DNA of 64,000 bases from CAYQNU01 sp964419055 (GCA_964419055.1 CAYQNU010000005.1:148742-212741), one strand, 5' to 3'. Shown: positions 25,181 to 34,700, counted from the first letter of the stretch. Numbers and translations are program-made. Notes: generated by a model not told the origin, from the sequence alone.

Positions 25181-26383
25181 ATGCCTAAAATATCATCAAA
25201 AGCAGTGGCAATGCCTGCATCACCTATTAGAAAATTAGTTCCATTTGCCGAAGCTGCAAAAAAAAGAGGAACAACCGTTTTTCATTTAAACATAGGTCAA
25301 CCCGATGTGAAAACCCCTAAAGTGGTATTAGATAAAATGCATAATCTAGATCTGGAAGTAGTGGAGTATAGTCATTCCGCTGGATTTCAGTCTTATAGAG
25401 AAGGTTTAGCAGGTTATTATAAGGGGATTGGAATTAATTTAGACCCAAATACAGATATCATAGTCACAACAGGAGGTTCTGAAGCGTTGATTTTTGCTTT
25501 TCAAACCTGTATGGAAGTCGGTGATGAAGTAATTATTCCCGAACCTTTTTATGCTAATTATAACGCTTTTGCTATAACTGCAGGAGTAAATGTAGTTCCT
25601 GTAACTTCCTCTATTGAAACGGGTTTTGCATTGCCCTCTATTGAAGAGTTTGAAAAGAAAATCACTTCAAAAACAAAAGGAATTTTGATTTGTAATCCAG
25701 GTAATCCAACAGGTTATTTGTATACCAAAGAAGAGTTAGAAGCGTTGCGAATTATTGTTAAAAAACACGATTTGTTTTTATTTACTGATGAAGTTTATCG
25801 TGAGTTTTGTTATGAAGGTGCTCAACACATCAGTGCTTTGTCTTTAGAAGGAATTGAAGAAAATGTAGTTTTGATTGATTCTGTTTCTAAAAGATACAGT
25901 ATGTGTGGTGCGCGTATTGGAGCCATCATCAGCAGAAATAAGGAAGTTATGGCCAGTGCCTTAAAATTTGGACAAGCACGTTTATCACCACCTACATTTG
26001 GACAAATTGCAGGGGAAGAGGCTTTAAAAACTCCGGCTTCCTATTTTACAGATGTAGTAGACGAATACGTTATGCGTAGAGACATTATTGTAGATGGGTT
26101 GAATGCAATACCTGGTGTTGTGTGTCCTAAACCTCAAGGTGCATTTTATGCTATCGCTCGTTTACCAATTGACAATGCTGATCGTTTTTGCCAATGGCTT
26201 TTAGAGGAGTTTTCTTATCAAAATCAAACCGTAATGTTGGCTCCAGCATCAGGGTTTTATGCGACAAAAGGATTAGGTGAAAATGAGGTACGTGTGGCTT
26301 ATGTTTTAAAGAAAGATTCTTTGGAGAAAGCTGTAAAATGTTTGGAAGAAGCGTTAAAAGTTTATCCAGGTAGAGTAAAATAA
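25181..26383 (+). CDS. Class I/II aminotransferase (aspartate aminotransferase family)
   Basis: A 400-residue PLP-dependent fold-type I aminotransferase. Seen: FHLNIGQPDVKTP near the N-terminus, VTTGGSEALIFAFQTC, GDEVIIPEPFYANY, LICNPGNPTGYLYTKEEL, FTDEVYREF, and the PLP Schiff-base Lys237 in DSVSKRYSMCGARIGA. The C-terminal VRVAYVL carries the substrate carboxylate-binding arginine. It resembles AspC/PatA-like enzymes. The amino donor and acceptor cannot be assigned. The ATG at 25181 follows a repeat-rich leader with no recognisable promoter. Confidence 0.92.
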   Translation: MPKISSKAVAMPASPIRKLVPFAEAAKKRGTTVFHLNIGQPDVKTPKVVLDKMHNLDLEVVEYSHSAGFQSYREGLAGYYKGIGINLDPNTDIIVTTGGSEALIFAFQTCMEVGDEVIIPEPFYANYNAFAITAGVNVVPVTSSIETGFALPSIEEFEKKITSKTKGILICNPGNPTGYLYTKEELEALRIIVKKHDLFLFTDEVYREFCYEGAQHISALSLEGIEENVVLIDSVSKRYSMCGARIGAIISRNKEVMASALKFGQARLSPPTFGQIAGEEALKTPASYFTDVVDEYVMRRDIIVDGLNAIPGVVCPKPQGAFYAIARLPIDNADRFCQWLLEEFSYQNQTVMLAPASGFYATKGLGENEVRVAYVLKKDSLEKAVKCLEEALKVYPGRVK

Positions 26384-26588
26384 CCTGATCTAGTAGGTAT
26401 CGGAAGAGGGATAAATTCAACTCAATAACTTAAAAATTGATATTGAATGTCTTAATTGCGAATCATTGTGCTTTTTAGTGCCTTCTATAGATAATCACAT
26501 TTCATCGTTAATAGATTATTTAAATACATGAAATAGTTTTTTTCCACAAGGCTATATTTACACTTTAATAATGGTAAATTGGTAAAAC

Positions 26589-27887
26589 GTGGAATTAAAT
26601 CAACTACATCGTATTTTTCTTTCTTGTGATCAAAAAATAAGCACTGACACTCGAAAAATTGAACAGGGAAGTTTGTTTTTTGCTTTGAAGGGTGCTAATT
26701 TCAATGGTAATACTTTTGCTCAAAACGCTCTAGATTTAGGGGCTAAATACTGCATTGTAGATGAAGCTGAATTTGTCATTTCTAATCAATGTATTTTGGT
26801 AGAGGATGTGTTAGCTACGCTGCAACAATTGGCCAATTATCATAGGAAACAGTTCTCAATTCCAATTATCGGAATTACAGGAAGCAATGGTAAAACCACT
26901 TCGAAAGAACTTATTGGTGCCGTTTTATCCAAGCAATTTAACGTGCTGGTTACCGAAGGAAATTTAAATAATCATATTGGCGTTCCTCTTACCTTGCTCA
27001 AAATCAAAACTGAGCATCAGATGGCCGTGATTGAAATGGGCGCAAATAAACCAGGAGATATTGCTGAGTTGACAGCTATTGCGGAACCCAATTTGGGTGT
27101 CATTACCAATATTGGGAAGGCTCATATTGAAGGTTTTGGGTCATTGGATGGTGTGGAAAGAACAAAAAAAGAACTGTATCAAAATATTCAATATTCTGGA
27201 GGCGTTTTATTTGTAAATGCAGACGATGAAATGTTGATGCGCTCTATACCTTCTGTTACGTTGGTTACTTATGGCAATTCAGGAAATATTCAAGGAAAGG
27301 TGGTAGCATTAAATCCTTTTTTGGTTTTTAAATGGAAGGATGCAGCTACTCAATATCAAAGTAACGAAGTGCAAACTAAATTAGTAGGTGATTATAATTT
27401 ACCTAATTTTTTGTTGGCTATTACCATAGGTAATTATTTTGAAATTTCAAAAGAGGATATTTCTGCAGCACTGGAAGCGTATACACCTTCAAATAATAGG
27501 TCACAAGTTACCAAAACGTCAAAAAATACCCTTATTGTTGATTGTTACAATGCCAATGTATCCAGTATGGTATTGGCGATTAAAAACTTTGCCAACATGA
27601 AAACTTCCAAAGGTTTGTTGATATTAGGTGATATGCTTGAATTAGGTGATATTTCATTTAAAGAACATCAAAACATAGTTGACTTAGTTGAACACTTGCA
27701 TTTGAAGGCTTATTTTGTAGGAAATGAATTTTTAAAAACAACGCTCCCATCTGAATATAAAGTGTTTGCTACAGTACAGGAGTTGATTATCTTTTTACAA
27801 CAAGAACCCATTTCGGACGCCACTGTTTTATTAAAAGGTTCACGTGGTATTAAACTCGAAACGTTGATTCAAGAAGGAATGTTATAA
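26589..27887 (+). CDS. murF: UDP-N-acetylmuramoyl-tripeptide--D-alanyl-D-alanine ligase
   Basis: A 432-residue Mur ligase that adds D-Ala-D-Ala to the UDP-MurNAc-tripeptide in peptidoglycan synthesis. Seen: STDTRKIEQGSLFFALKG in the N-terminal uridine-binding domain, the P-loop GITGSNGKTTSKEL near residue 97, VIEMGANKPGDIAELT, ITNIGKAHIEGFGS, and in the C-terminal domain NNRSQ, DCYNANVSSM and LGDMLELG. The start is GTG at 26589, which gives the normal N-terminus. It begins an operon with 5-FCL (9 bases after) and an unknown helical protein. No promoter is obvious in the 205-base upstream gap. Confidence 0.95.
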   Translation: MELNQLHRIFLSCDQKISTDTRKIEQGSLFFALKGANFNGNTFAQNALDLGAKYCIVDEAEFVISNQCILVEDVLATLQQLANYHRKQFSIPIIGITGSNGKTTSKELIGAVLSKQFNVLVTEGNLNNHIGVPLTLLKIKTEHQMAVIEMGANKPGDIAELTAIAEPNLGVITNIGKAHIEGFGSLDGVERTKKELYQNIQYSGGVLFVNADDEMLMRSIPSVTLVTYGNSGNIQGKVVALNPFLVFKWKDAATQYQSNEVQTKLVGDYNLPNFLLAITIGNYFEISKEDISAALEAYTPSNNRSQVTKTSKNTLIVDCYNANVSSMVLAIKNFANMKTSKGLLILGDMLELGDISFKEHQNIVDLVEHLHLKAYFVGNEFLKTTLPSEYKVFATVQELIIFLQQEPISDATVLLKGSRGIKLETLIQEGML

Positions 27888-27896
27888 AAGCATATT

Positions 27897-28460
27897 ATGA
27901 ATAAAGAAGCGTACAGAAAAGAATACAAAGCAAAAAGAAAAGAATTGTCGAGAGAGGAAATCGATCAGCTTTCCGAGGATATTGCGACTCATTTATTGCA
28001 TCATTTTGATTTTGTGGGAAAGAATGTTCATACATTTGTTTCTATTGTTGGAAAGAAAGAAATTAATACCAAGTTTTTAGTTAATCAATTGTTTACCATA
28101 GATTGCCAAGTATCTACTTCGATCACTCATTTAAGTCCTGACTATTTAGAGCACACCCGAATTTTTAGTCACACTAAATATGGTTTTGATTCATTTGGAA
28201 TACCTACACCATTAGAATTACATAAGGTTAAAGAAGAAGATTTTGATGTTGTAATTGTACCTTTGTTGTGTATCGATAAGGTTGGACATAGGATAGGTTA
28301 TGGGAAAGGTTTTTATGATCGTTTTTTAAGAGATTGCCGCCCCGATTGTCTATTTATTGGCTTGTCCTTATTTGATCCAATTGAAGGTGTATTTGAAGTT
28401 GATCAATGGGATGTGCAACTTAACTATTGTGTAACACCCAAAGAGGTGATACGATTTTAA
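27897..28460 (+). CDS. 5-formyltetrahydrofolate cyclo-ligase
   Basis: A 187-residue enzyme that uses ATP to convert 5-formyl-THF to 5,10-methenyl-THF. It opens with the Lys/Arg-rich helix MNKEAYRKEYKAKRKELS and has FGIPTPLE. The signature VIVPLLCIDKVGHRIGYGKG runs directly into FYDRFL, containing the phosphate-binding GYGKGFYDR that defines the family. It lies 9 bases after murF and 9 bases before the next gene, so the three are likely co-transcribed. The functional link with murF is not obvious. Confidence 0.93.
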   Translation: MNKEAYRKEYKAKRKELSREEIDQLSEDIATHLLHHFDFVGKNVHTFVSIVGKKEINTKFLVNQLFTIDCQVSTSITHLSPDYLEHTRIFSHTKYGFDSFGIPTPLELHKVKEEDFDVVIVPLLCIDKVGHRIGYGKGFYDRFLRDCRPDCLFIGLSLFDPIEGVFEVDQWDVQLNYCVTPKEVIRF

Positions 28461-28469
28461 TACTCATTT

Positions 28470-30011
28470 ATGTTTAATTCAAAAAATTACATCGATTACC
28501 TAAGAGATATTATCATTTCTTTGCCTAAAGAAGATGCAATTGAGTTTGTTCAGCAGTTAAAAAAAACCAAAAAATCGACCGATAGAAAAGATGTGCAACT
28601 GTTTATGTTGCTCAATCAGAAAAAACGCTATAAAGCGAGCGCAATTTGTCAGGAACTATATGGTTCTGACGATAAAATGAATGCATATCATTCAATTCGT
28701 AAACGTTTATTTGCTGAATTAGTAGAGTTTATATTCATAAAACGGTATAACAATGATTCTACCTCTTCCACATCAATTATGGGTCTGATCACCTTGAGTA
28801 ATTATTTATTAGATAACAATCAAGTGGATGCGGGATGGCATTATTTCCAGAAAGTGGAAGAAATAGCTTTAAAAAATGAGCAGTTTGATTTGTTAGACAA
28901 TATTTACAATGCTCAAATAGCACAAGCGCATCAATTGGGTACTCAACCGCTTGAGCCTATCATACAAAAGTGGAAGTTAAATAAATCAAGAGCTGAGGAA
29001 GATGAGCGTGCAAACATTGCTAATACATTGATTCAATATACACTAAAGAAGTATCGAACTGAAGGAAAGTTGGTGGATATACAAGGTGAAATATCCGCTA
29101 TTATTGAAGAGTATGATTTAAATCAAGCTTTTGTAATGCGTCCTAAATTGACCTATACGATGCTTTCGATGATACGAACTATAGCGTTGATTGACAAGCA
29201 GTATTTAGATTTTCAAGACTTAATACGAATCAAGTACATTGAGATAAATACTACTGTTGGATTTAAACCTAAAGACCACATTTATAAACTGCAATTGTTG
29301 TATATGTTGAGTCATGTTTGTTACCGTAATCGAAAGTTTGATGAAGCGTTGTCTTACCTTAAAGAATTAGAAGAAAATTTATTGCTTTACAATCGTCAAT
29401 ATGAAAAAATATTGTCAGATAAAGTAGTGCTTTTACACGCAGCTGTATTGAGTTATCAAGGTAATTGCTTGAAGTCAATTGAGATTCTTGAGCATCATTT
29501 ACAAGAGAAAGAAAACACGAATTTGTCCAATCAACTCAATATGCGTTTGAATTTAGTAGTTTATTATTTTCAATTAAAGGAATTTGGCAAATCGTTGCGA
29601 ATTTTACGACAATTGGATGCTGCTCACCATGAAAGTTTGCAATTAATGGGTAAAGAATGGGTAGCGCGCAAGCATTTAATTGAGATTATTGTTCAATATG
29701 AAAAGGGGAATACAGATATTGCTTATGGGTTGATAAAAACCATGCGAAAACAACACGAACAATTACTTCAATTGCCTATTCATCAACGATCAAGAGTTTT
29801 TATAGATTTGATTGAACAGTTCATCGACAAACCATATTGGGTTACCACTCATGAGTTTGACAGCTATTTGAATCAAATCCTTGACCGTTGGCCAAAAGAA
29901 CAAGAAGATTTACAAGCCATGACATTTTATTGTTGGTTGAAATCAAAAATGCTCAAAAAAGATTATTATCAAGTGTTGGTGGAGACGGTTAATACGAATG
30001 AAGATGTATAG
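28470..30011 (+). CDS. Unknown alpha-helical (TPR-like) protein
   Basis: A 513-residue soluble protein with no signal peptide or membrane segment. It is rich in Leu, Gln and charged residues in helical repeats that look TPR-like (for example GWHYFQKVEEIALKNEQFD near 128-146 and FDEALSYLKELEENLLLYNRQ near 290). I do not recognise its family. It is the third gene of the murF operon, 9 bases after 5-formyl-THF cyclo-ligase, which hints at a scaffold or regulatory role in growth, but this is a guess from position only. Confidence 0.6.
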   Translation: MFNSKNYIDYLRDIIISLPKEDAIEFVQQLKKTKKSTDRKDVQLFMLLNQKKRYKASAICQELYGSDDKMNAYHSIRKRLFAELVEFIFIKRYNNDSTSSTSIMGLITLSNYLLDNNQVDAGWHYFQKVEEIALKNEQFDLLDNIYNAQIAQAHQLGTQPLEPIIQKWKLNKSRAEEDERANIANTLIQYTLKKYRTEGKLVDIQGEISAIIEEYDLNQAFVMRPKLTYTMLSMIRTIALIDKQYLDFQDLIRIKYIEINTTVGFKPKDHIYKLQLLYMLSHVCYRNRKFDEALSYLKELEENLLLYNRQYEKILSDKVVLLHAAVLSYQGNCLKSIEILEHHLQEKENTNLSNQLNMRLNLVVYYFQLKEFGKSLRILRQLDAAHHESLQLMGKEWVARKHLIEIIVQYEKGNTDIAYGLIKTMRKQHEQLLQLPIHQRSRVFIDLIEQFIDKPYWVTTHEFDSYLNQILDRWPKEQEDLQAMTFYCWLKSKMLKKDYYQVLVETVNTNEDV

Positions 30012-30059
30012 AAATTGAAAGTAATTTTTAATTAAAATGAGTTATACAAAATAAAATGG

Positions 30060-30067
30060 TAAATTTG
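30060..30067 (+). promoter_or_regulatory. -7 box (TAAATTTG) for the toxin-antitoxin pair
   Basis: TAAATTTG fits TAnnTTTG and lies 19 bases before the ATG at 30087, giving the pair its own promoter. No -33 TTG is seen at the right distance. Confidence 0.45.
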
Positions 30068-30086
30068 AATCAATATAATTGAGAAA

Positions 30087-30329
30087 ATGAGTAATGCTGA
30101 ATTAAAACTTAAATTAGAGGTTATCAATAAAATAACTGAACTAAAAGAAACTAGAATCATAAATGAGATAAAAAGACTTTTAGATTTTGAGTTAGAAGAG
30201 AATATGTTTGAATTATCTAAAAATCAAGTTTTAAGAGTGAACGAAGCTCAAATTGAATATAAAAAATCAGAAATATTGTCCGAAGAACAAGCAAATTCAG
30301 AAGTCGAAAAATGGCTAAAAGAAAGATAA
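30087..30329 (+). CDS. Putative antitoxin of the ParE-type pair
   Basis: An 80-residue, strongly charged, helical protein (repeated Lys/Glu, for example INEIKRLLDFELEENMF and SEVEKWLKER at the end). The sequence is not a recognised antitoxin family. It overlaps the downstream ParE-like toxin gene by 19 bases and has its own promoter box, the arrangement of a type II antitoxin that precedes and is translationally coupled to its toxin. The final W-x-K-E-R stretch resembles tails of small antitoxins found with RelE/ParE toxins in Bacteroidota. Assignment is by context. Confidence 0.65.
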   Translation: MSNAELKLKLEVINKITELKETRIINEIKRLLDFELEENMFELSKNQVLRVNEAQIEYKKSEILSEEQANSEVEKWLKER

Positions 30330-30610
30330 TCTGGACAAAAAAAGCCAATATCGAACGCATTGAAATATTAGATTATTGGATTAAAAGAAATAAATCGAAA
30401 ACCTTTAGTATAAAGCTTAATAAATTATTTGAGGAATCTATAAGTCAACTTTCTCAACATCCGAATATTGGAAGAAAATCAAGTTTTAAAAATGTGAGAG
30501 TGAAAATTTTAAGAGATTATTTCATTTTCTATGAGTTTAATAAAAATGAAATCATCATATTATCTCTTTGGGACTGCAGAAGATATGAAAATGAATTTAC
30601 CACTGTTTAA
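30311..30610 (+). CDS. RelE/ParE family toxin
   Basis: A 99-residue protein of the RelE/ParE fold. The N-terminus KIIWTKKANIERIEILDYW is a typical ParE first strand and helix. LSQHPNIGRKS is the usual H-P-x-x-G-R turn, and the core ends in VKILRDYFIFYEFN and IIILSLWDCRR (strand with the terminal Asp-x-Arg-Arg). ParE proteins usually poison DNA gyrase and RelE proteins cut mRNA; the wording here is nearer ParE. It overlaps the putative antitoxin by 19 bases and ends 12 bases before the convergent Nramp-like gene. Confidence 0.85.
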   Translation: MAKRKIIWTKKANIERIEILDYWIKRNKSKTFSIKLNKLFEESISQLSQHPNIGRKSSFKNVRVKILRDYFIFYEFNKNEIIILSLWDCRRYENEFTTV

Positions 30611-30622
30611 TTTCATTTAATA

Positions 30623-31864
30623 TCACATATTCATAATTACATAAACTGCATAAGCACCAAATCCTACCAAATAAACAATACCCACATAACTCAGCCATTT
30701 TAACCAATTTGGTGGTGTATGTTCGCCAATGTGAGATTTTCGCACTAAAATAGTGTTTAATATGGCTACAAAAGGTGCTACAATAAAAGATAGCGTAGTG
30801 GTAATCAAAACCAACAATTGAAATTCTTGGTCATCAAAACTTTGACAAACCACAAAAGAGCCAATTACCGTAATGACTAAGGCAATACTATAAATGAAAT
30901 TTTTATCATCTGTTTTGTTACGCATTACTTCAAAAATTCTAGCTATTGAACGTCCATAACCATCAAAAATGGCTATACACGTCCCAAACATTATGCTGAA
31001 TGCTGCCGATGCAATAATAATGTAGGACCAATTTCCGATAGTTTTGGTATATAAATTAACCACATCATTACCAAATGCTCCAGGTGTCTTTGCCATTTCC
31101 TGTCCTGTTCCAAAAATGAGGAAGGCACCAATAATTACAAAAAACACTGCTAATACAGCTGACACCAAATATCCAAAATTAAAATCAAACAGCGTTTCTT
31201 TCATTTTGGGATGATAGCCCGTTTCTTTTATTCGTTCTACCGTCCAAAGGCTATTCCATGTGCTCAAATCAACAGCGGTTGGCATCCATCCCATAAGGGC
31301 AATTAAAAATAAATTATTGAGTGGAAACCAATCAGCTGAAAATAATGATTCTAAACTTTCTTGGCCATTAAATAATGTAGCTACAAAAGCTATTATGGTT
31401 GAGATTAGAAGAACTGAACCAATAATTTTTATTAATTTGTCCAATACACTGAATTTTCCCATAAATAATAGTGCACCAGATAAAACAAACAATAGGATAG
31501 TGGTAGTGGTTAGCGAGTCTAATTGAAACAAATTTTGCAAAAATCCAGCGGTCACTTTACCTACTGTGGCAGATACCATAAACATAGTGAGCACAGTAAT
31601 AATCGAATAACTAATGATAGCCCAATTTCCCAGTTTTTTATAACCATCAATCAATGATGTTCCCGTAGCATTGGCATAACGCGATCCGTATTCAAAAAAA
31701 GGATATTTAAACAAGTTTGCGCAAACAACCACCCAAAGTAAGGATAAACCAAAATTGGCTCCTGCTTGAGTACTTTGTACCAAATGAGATACACCAATAG
31801 CTGTGGACGCAAATAAAATACCCGGTCCTAAGGTTTTTAGAAAATTGGATTTAGAAGTGGCCAT
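30623..31864 (-). CDS. Nramp-like divalent metal transporter family protein lacking canonical metal-site residues
   Basis: A 413-residue, ~11-helix membrane protein of the Nramp/LeuT fold (KTLGPGILFASTAIGV at TM1, GWMPTAVDLSTWNSLWTVE at TM6). By eye the TM1 metal motif DPGN reads GVSH, and the TM6 MPH motif reads MPT, so the usual Asp, Asn and His are absent. It therefore belongs to a divergent branch whose cargo may not be Mn/Fe. The ATG at 31864 is chosen over an in-frame TTG at 31882 because the TTG falls inside the promoter's -7 box at 31880-31887. It converges on the toxin gene. Confidence 0.8.
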   Translation of the reverse strand: MATSKSNFLKTLGPGILFASTAIGVSHLVQSTQAGANFGLSLLWVVVCANLFKYPFFEYGSRYANATGTSLIDGYKKLGNWAIISYSIITVLTMFMVSATVGKVTAGFLQNLFQLDSLTTTTILLFVLSGALLFMGKFSVLDKLIKIIGSVLLISTIIAFVATLFNGQESLESLFSADWFPLNNLFLIALMGWMPTAVDLSTWNSLWTVERIKETGYHPKMKETLFDFNFGYLVSAVLAVFFVIIGAFLIFGTGQEMAKTPGAFGNDVVNLYTKTIGNWSYIIIASAAFSIMFGTCIAIFDGYGRSIARIFEVMRNKTDDKNFIYSIALVITVIGSFVVCQSFDDQEFQLLVLITTTLSFIVAPFVAILNTILVRKSHIGEHTPPNWLKWLSYVGIVYLVGFGAYAVYVIMNM

Positions 31865-31879
31865 CGTATATATTTGATA

Positions 31880-31887
31880 CAAACATA
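31880..31887 (-). promoter_or_regulatory. -7 box (TATGTTTG) for the Nramp-like gene; decides its start
   Basis: TATGTTTG on the minus strand matches TAnnTTTG. It overlaps an in-frame TTG at 31882, so translation most likely starts at the ATG at 31864, about 16 bases downstream of the box. Confidence 0.55.
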
Positions 31888-31910
31888 CACTTTTTTCAAA
31901 AACGGACTAT

Positions 31911-34142
31911 TTATCTCTTTTTAAAGACATATAAAAGCGTTGGTAAAAATAGTAAATCACAAATCATAGCAATGAGAAGAGTACAAATAATAATGAGCCC
32001 ATTGGTGATGTTAAATGAAAAAGAAGAGAAAAATAAGGCACAAAAACTTAGAGATAGTATTATTGAAGTTGATAATACGGGGAAAGTAATACTGGCTATA
32101 TTTTCTAATAAAGATTCTTTTGTTATATTTTTTTGTTCAGATTTAAGTCTGCCTAAAAAGTAGATGGTGTCATCGAGAGCTATTCCAAAACTAATGCTTA
32201 ACATCATAGCAATAGCAGGGGTAATATGGTATCCCAAAAGAAACAGGATAGAAATACTTGCAAAAACAGGTAGAATGTTTACCAACCAAGCAATAAATCC
32301 TACTAAAATGGATTGAAAAGTGATGGCCATAATTAAACTAATAATACCAATACTTATAAATATTCCATATATAATGGTTTTACTTATATTCATAGTGCTG
32401 TAATCTCTTGAGTAACCTGAACCTTGTAAAGAAAATGTTATTTTTTCACATTGGGTTATTTCAGCTAAAAAGGATTGTAGACTGTCCAATTGCTGGATGC
32501 CTTCACTTGATACTATTTCTTGAGTAAACGCTATTATTTTTAATGATTTCCCGTCTTTACTGACGTATTGATGCAACAGATTTGAATCTACATTTTCATT
32601 TACTCTCTTTAATCCCAATTTCATCGTTTCAAGATCTTTCGGTAATTGATAAAATTCAGGATTGCCTTTATTGATGGTTCTGACGTACGTTTTTATAAAA
32701 TTCGTGTAAGAATTGGTATAGCGATAGCCCAAATCTTGTTTTAGATAATTTTCAATGGTATCAAGAAGTAGTATATTTTCTAAATTCAAAACGGAATCTT
32801 TCGCAGCGGTTAAGATAATTTCTATTTGTCGAGTTCCCTGAAAATCATCATTAAATTGTTTGTAGGAAATCTCCAACGGAGATTTTTTTTCTAAATCGTC
32901 ATAAATAATATAATTGATATTCCAATTTTGAATACTCAAAGTGCCGGTTAATAAGAACAACACTAGGAATAAAAGTGTAAGTTTTTTTGGATGTTGAGAA
33001 ACCAATTGCATGATGAGTGTTTGTGTTTTTTTTACACTCAACAATTTTATTTTTTCGTGAGGTATAATAGAAAGAAAAGAAGGTGCAATATACCAAGCGG
33101 TAAAGAGAGCAAATCCAATACTTAAAATAGCTATGATGCCAAAGTCAAAAATTGTTTTTACATCACTCAATAAAAATATGGCAAAACCAATGGCTGTGGT
33201 TAGTGAAGTCATAATTAAGGCATAATTAATAGTTTTTAAAGAACTGTTTATGCGTTTATTCACATCTTCAATGTGGCTGTTTTCTTTGTAAATATGCAGA
33301 ATATGATTTAAATCAGTTACAGAAAGGATAGCAATTAATGTTGGAATAACTGCTGTCATAATATTGAATTCTACATCCAATAGCCAAATGAATAAGATGG
33401 ATGCATTTACATTAATTCCTACCATCCAACCTATAAAAATTATTACTTGAAAAGAACGGAAAAACACCCAAAAAGCCGCCATAATAATTATGAACCCATA
33501 CAAAGCTAATCTAAAAATATCTTTTTCAACGCGCGTTTTTATCTCGTTGTCAAAAACAGAATTTCCTATAACTTTCGCATTTTTAAATCCAAAATAATTG
33601 GCCGTATTTTCAATTTGTGTTGTTAACGAATCGTGGTATTCAACATTATTTGGAAGAGTTATAAAGATATTCGTTAAAGACCAATTATCATTAATAAATA
33701 GAGGAGTGAGGTCGCTAAAACGGCTGGCATAATTCCAATCTGAACTGTCTAAATGTGATTTATCTAAATTAATAATCGGTTTAAAGAATAAACTACTTCC
33801 AACTAATTTGGGTGTTTTGATGGCCACTATTGATAATACAGTATCAAAATAAGATTTTGACAATAATGAATCCGTTAATAGTTGAATGTTTTGAAGTTTT
33901 TCCTTTGATTGGAACCCTAGCTTTTTATCTTCCCGAATGGTTAAGATAAGAATTTTAGGTGGATTTTCAAAACTAGAATTAATTTTTTGTTTTTTTTGAG
34001 TTTGATCTTCCGTTTCTACAAACAGTTCTTTTACATCGTTTTGGATAGGTATAAAGGGTAATACAATTGAACCTAATATAACCACCAATAAGCTAAATAA
34101 AATGGCCACTAACTTTTTTGGTGATTGTATTTTCCTTTTCAT
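31911..34142 (-). CDS. RND/MMPL family transporter
   Basis: A 743-residue protein of the MMPL/hydrophobe exporter branch of RND transporters. It has an N-terminal helix (about 12-32), a ~170-residue periplasmic loop, a block of five or six helices (about 205-380), a second periplasmic loop, and a matching block at the C-terminus. The duplicated 6+6 layout is clear: each half opens its helix block with a glycine- and isoleucine-rich segment. FGIALDDTIYFLGRLK in the second half is the usual TM4-like motif of this branch. Probable substrates are lipids or other hydrophobic compounds. It appears to be transcribed alone. Confidence 0.88.
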   Translation of the reverse strand: MKRKIQSPKKLVAILFSLLVVILGSIVLPFIPIQNDVKELFVETEDQTQKKQKINSSFENPPKILILTIREDKKLGFQSKEKLQNIQLLTDSLLSKSYFDTVLSIVAIKTPKLVGSSLFFKPIINLDKSHLDSSDWNYASRFSDLTPLFINDNWSLTNIFITLPNNVEYHDSLTTQIENTANYFGFKNAKVIGNSVFDNEIKTRVEKDIFRLALYGFIIIMAAFWVFFRSFQVIIFIGWMVGINVNASILFIWLLDVEFNIMTAVIPTLIAILSVTDLNHILHIYKENSHIEDVNKRINSSLKTINYALIMTSLTTAIGFAIFLLSDVKTIFDFGIIAILSIGFALFTAWYIAPSFLSIIPHEKIKLLSVKKTQTLIMQLVSQHPKKLTLLFLVLFLLTGTLSIQNWNINYIIYDDLEKKSPLEISYKQFNDDFQGTRQIEIILTAAKDSVLNLENILLLDTIENYLKQDLGYRYTNSYTNFIKTYVRTINKGNPEFYQLPKDLETMKLGLKRVNENVDSNLLHQYVSKDGKSLKIIAFTQEIVSSEGIQQLDSLQSFLAEITQCEKITFSLQGSGYSRDYSTMNISKTIIYGIFISIGIISLIMAITFQSILVGFIAWLVNILPVFASISILFLLGYHITPAIAMMLSISFGIALDDTIYFLGRLKSEQKNITKESLLENIASITFPVLSTSIILSLSFCALFFSSFSFNITNGLIIICTLLIAMICDLLFLPTLLYVFKKR

Positions 34143-34255
34143 TTACGCTTTTATTCTCTACTTAAGTATTACTTAACAAATAAGATGTGCGTAGGTTTAC
34201 AAATTGCTGGTATAAAATTGCTAAACTTCTTATAATTGATGGAAATGTTGAATAA

Positions 34256-34693
34256 TTAACAGTTGATTTTATTCAATAATTGTAAGATAAAAACATTGTT
34301 AAGTTCAGCGGCTTCATAGGGGTTTATATCTTTGGCATAGGTCCAATTGTTCATTTTGAAGTCGTAACTTCCGCTAATGGATACCACAAAAGAATCAGAA
34401 TCCTTTGCTGAAAACCAAATTAAATACTTGCTGTTTTCTTGTTCTATGAAAATGGTCCAATGTGTTAAAAAGTCATATCCTTTTTCATCCCAATTAACCA
34501 AATGTACTAAAGAATAGGGAACAGCTAATTTAGGAGTTTTAACTAAGGAATCAATTTCATGAATAGCTACTTCTTTTGTGCAAGAAATGTAATATTCTTT
34601 TAATGCACCGAGTGTTCCAGCAGAGAATTCATGAACAATGTTTTCACATGAGAGCAGTAAAAAGATGGAAAACGTTATTAGGAAAATTTTCAT
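34256..34693 (-). CDS. Hypothetical small lipoprotein
   Basis: A 145-residue protein with a short signal ending in LLLLSC (lipobox Cys at about residue 16), so probably a lipoprotein. The mature part contains GTLGALKEYYISCTKEVA and a beta-rich half (HWTIFIEQENSKYLIWFSA). No known domain is recognised. It has a strong promoter (34701-34728) whose -7 box ends only 8 bases before the ATG, so the message may have almost no leader. Confidence 0.65.
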   Translation of the reverse strand: MKIFLITFSIFLLLSCENIVHEFSAGTLGALKEYYISCTKEVAIHEIDSLVKTPKLAVPYSLVHLVNWDEKGYDFLTHWTIFIEQENSKYLIWFSAKDSDSFVVSISGSYDFKMNNWTYAKDINPYEAAELNNVFILQLLNKINC

Positions 34694-34700
34694 AGATATT

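Noticed and set aside
26151..26420. 89-residue minus-strand open frame across the end of the aminotransferase gene
   Set aside because: Antisense to conserved aminotransferase sequence; no signal, domain or promoter of its own.
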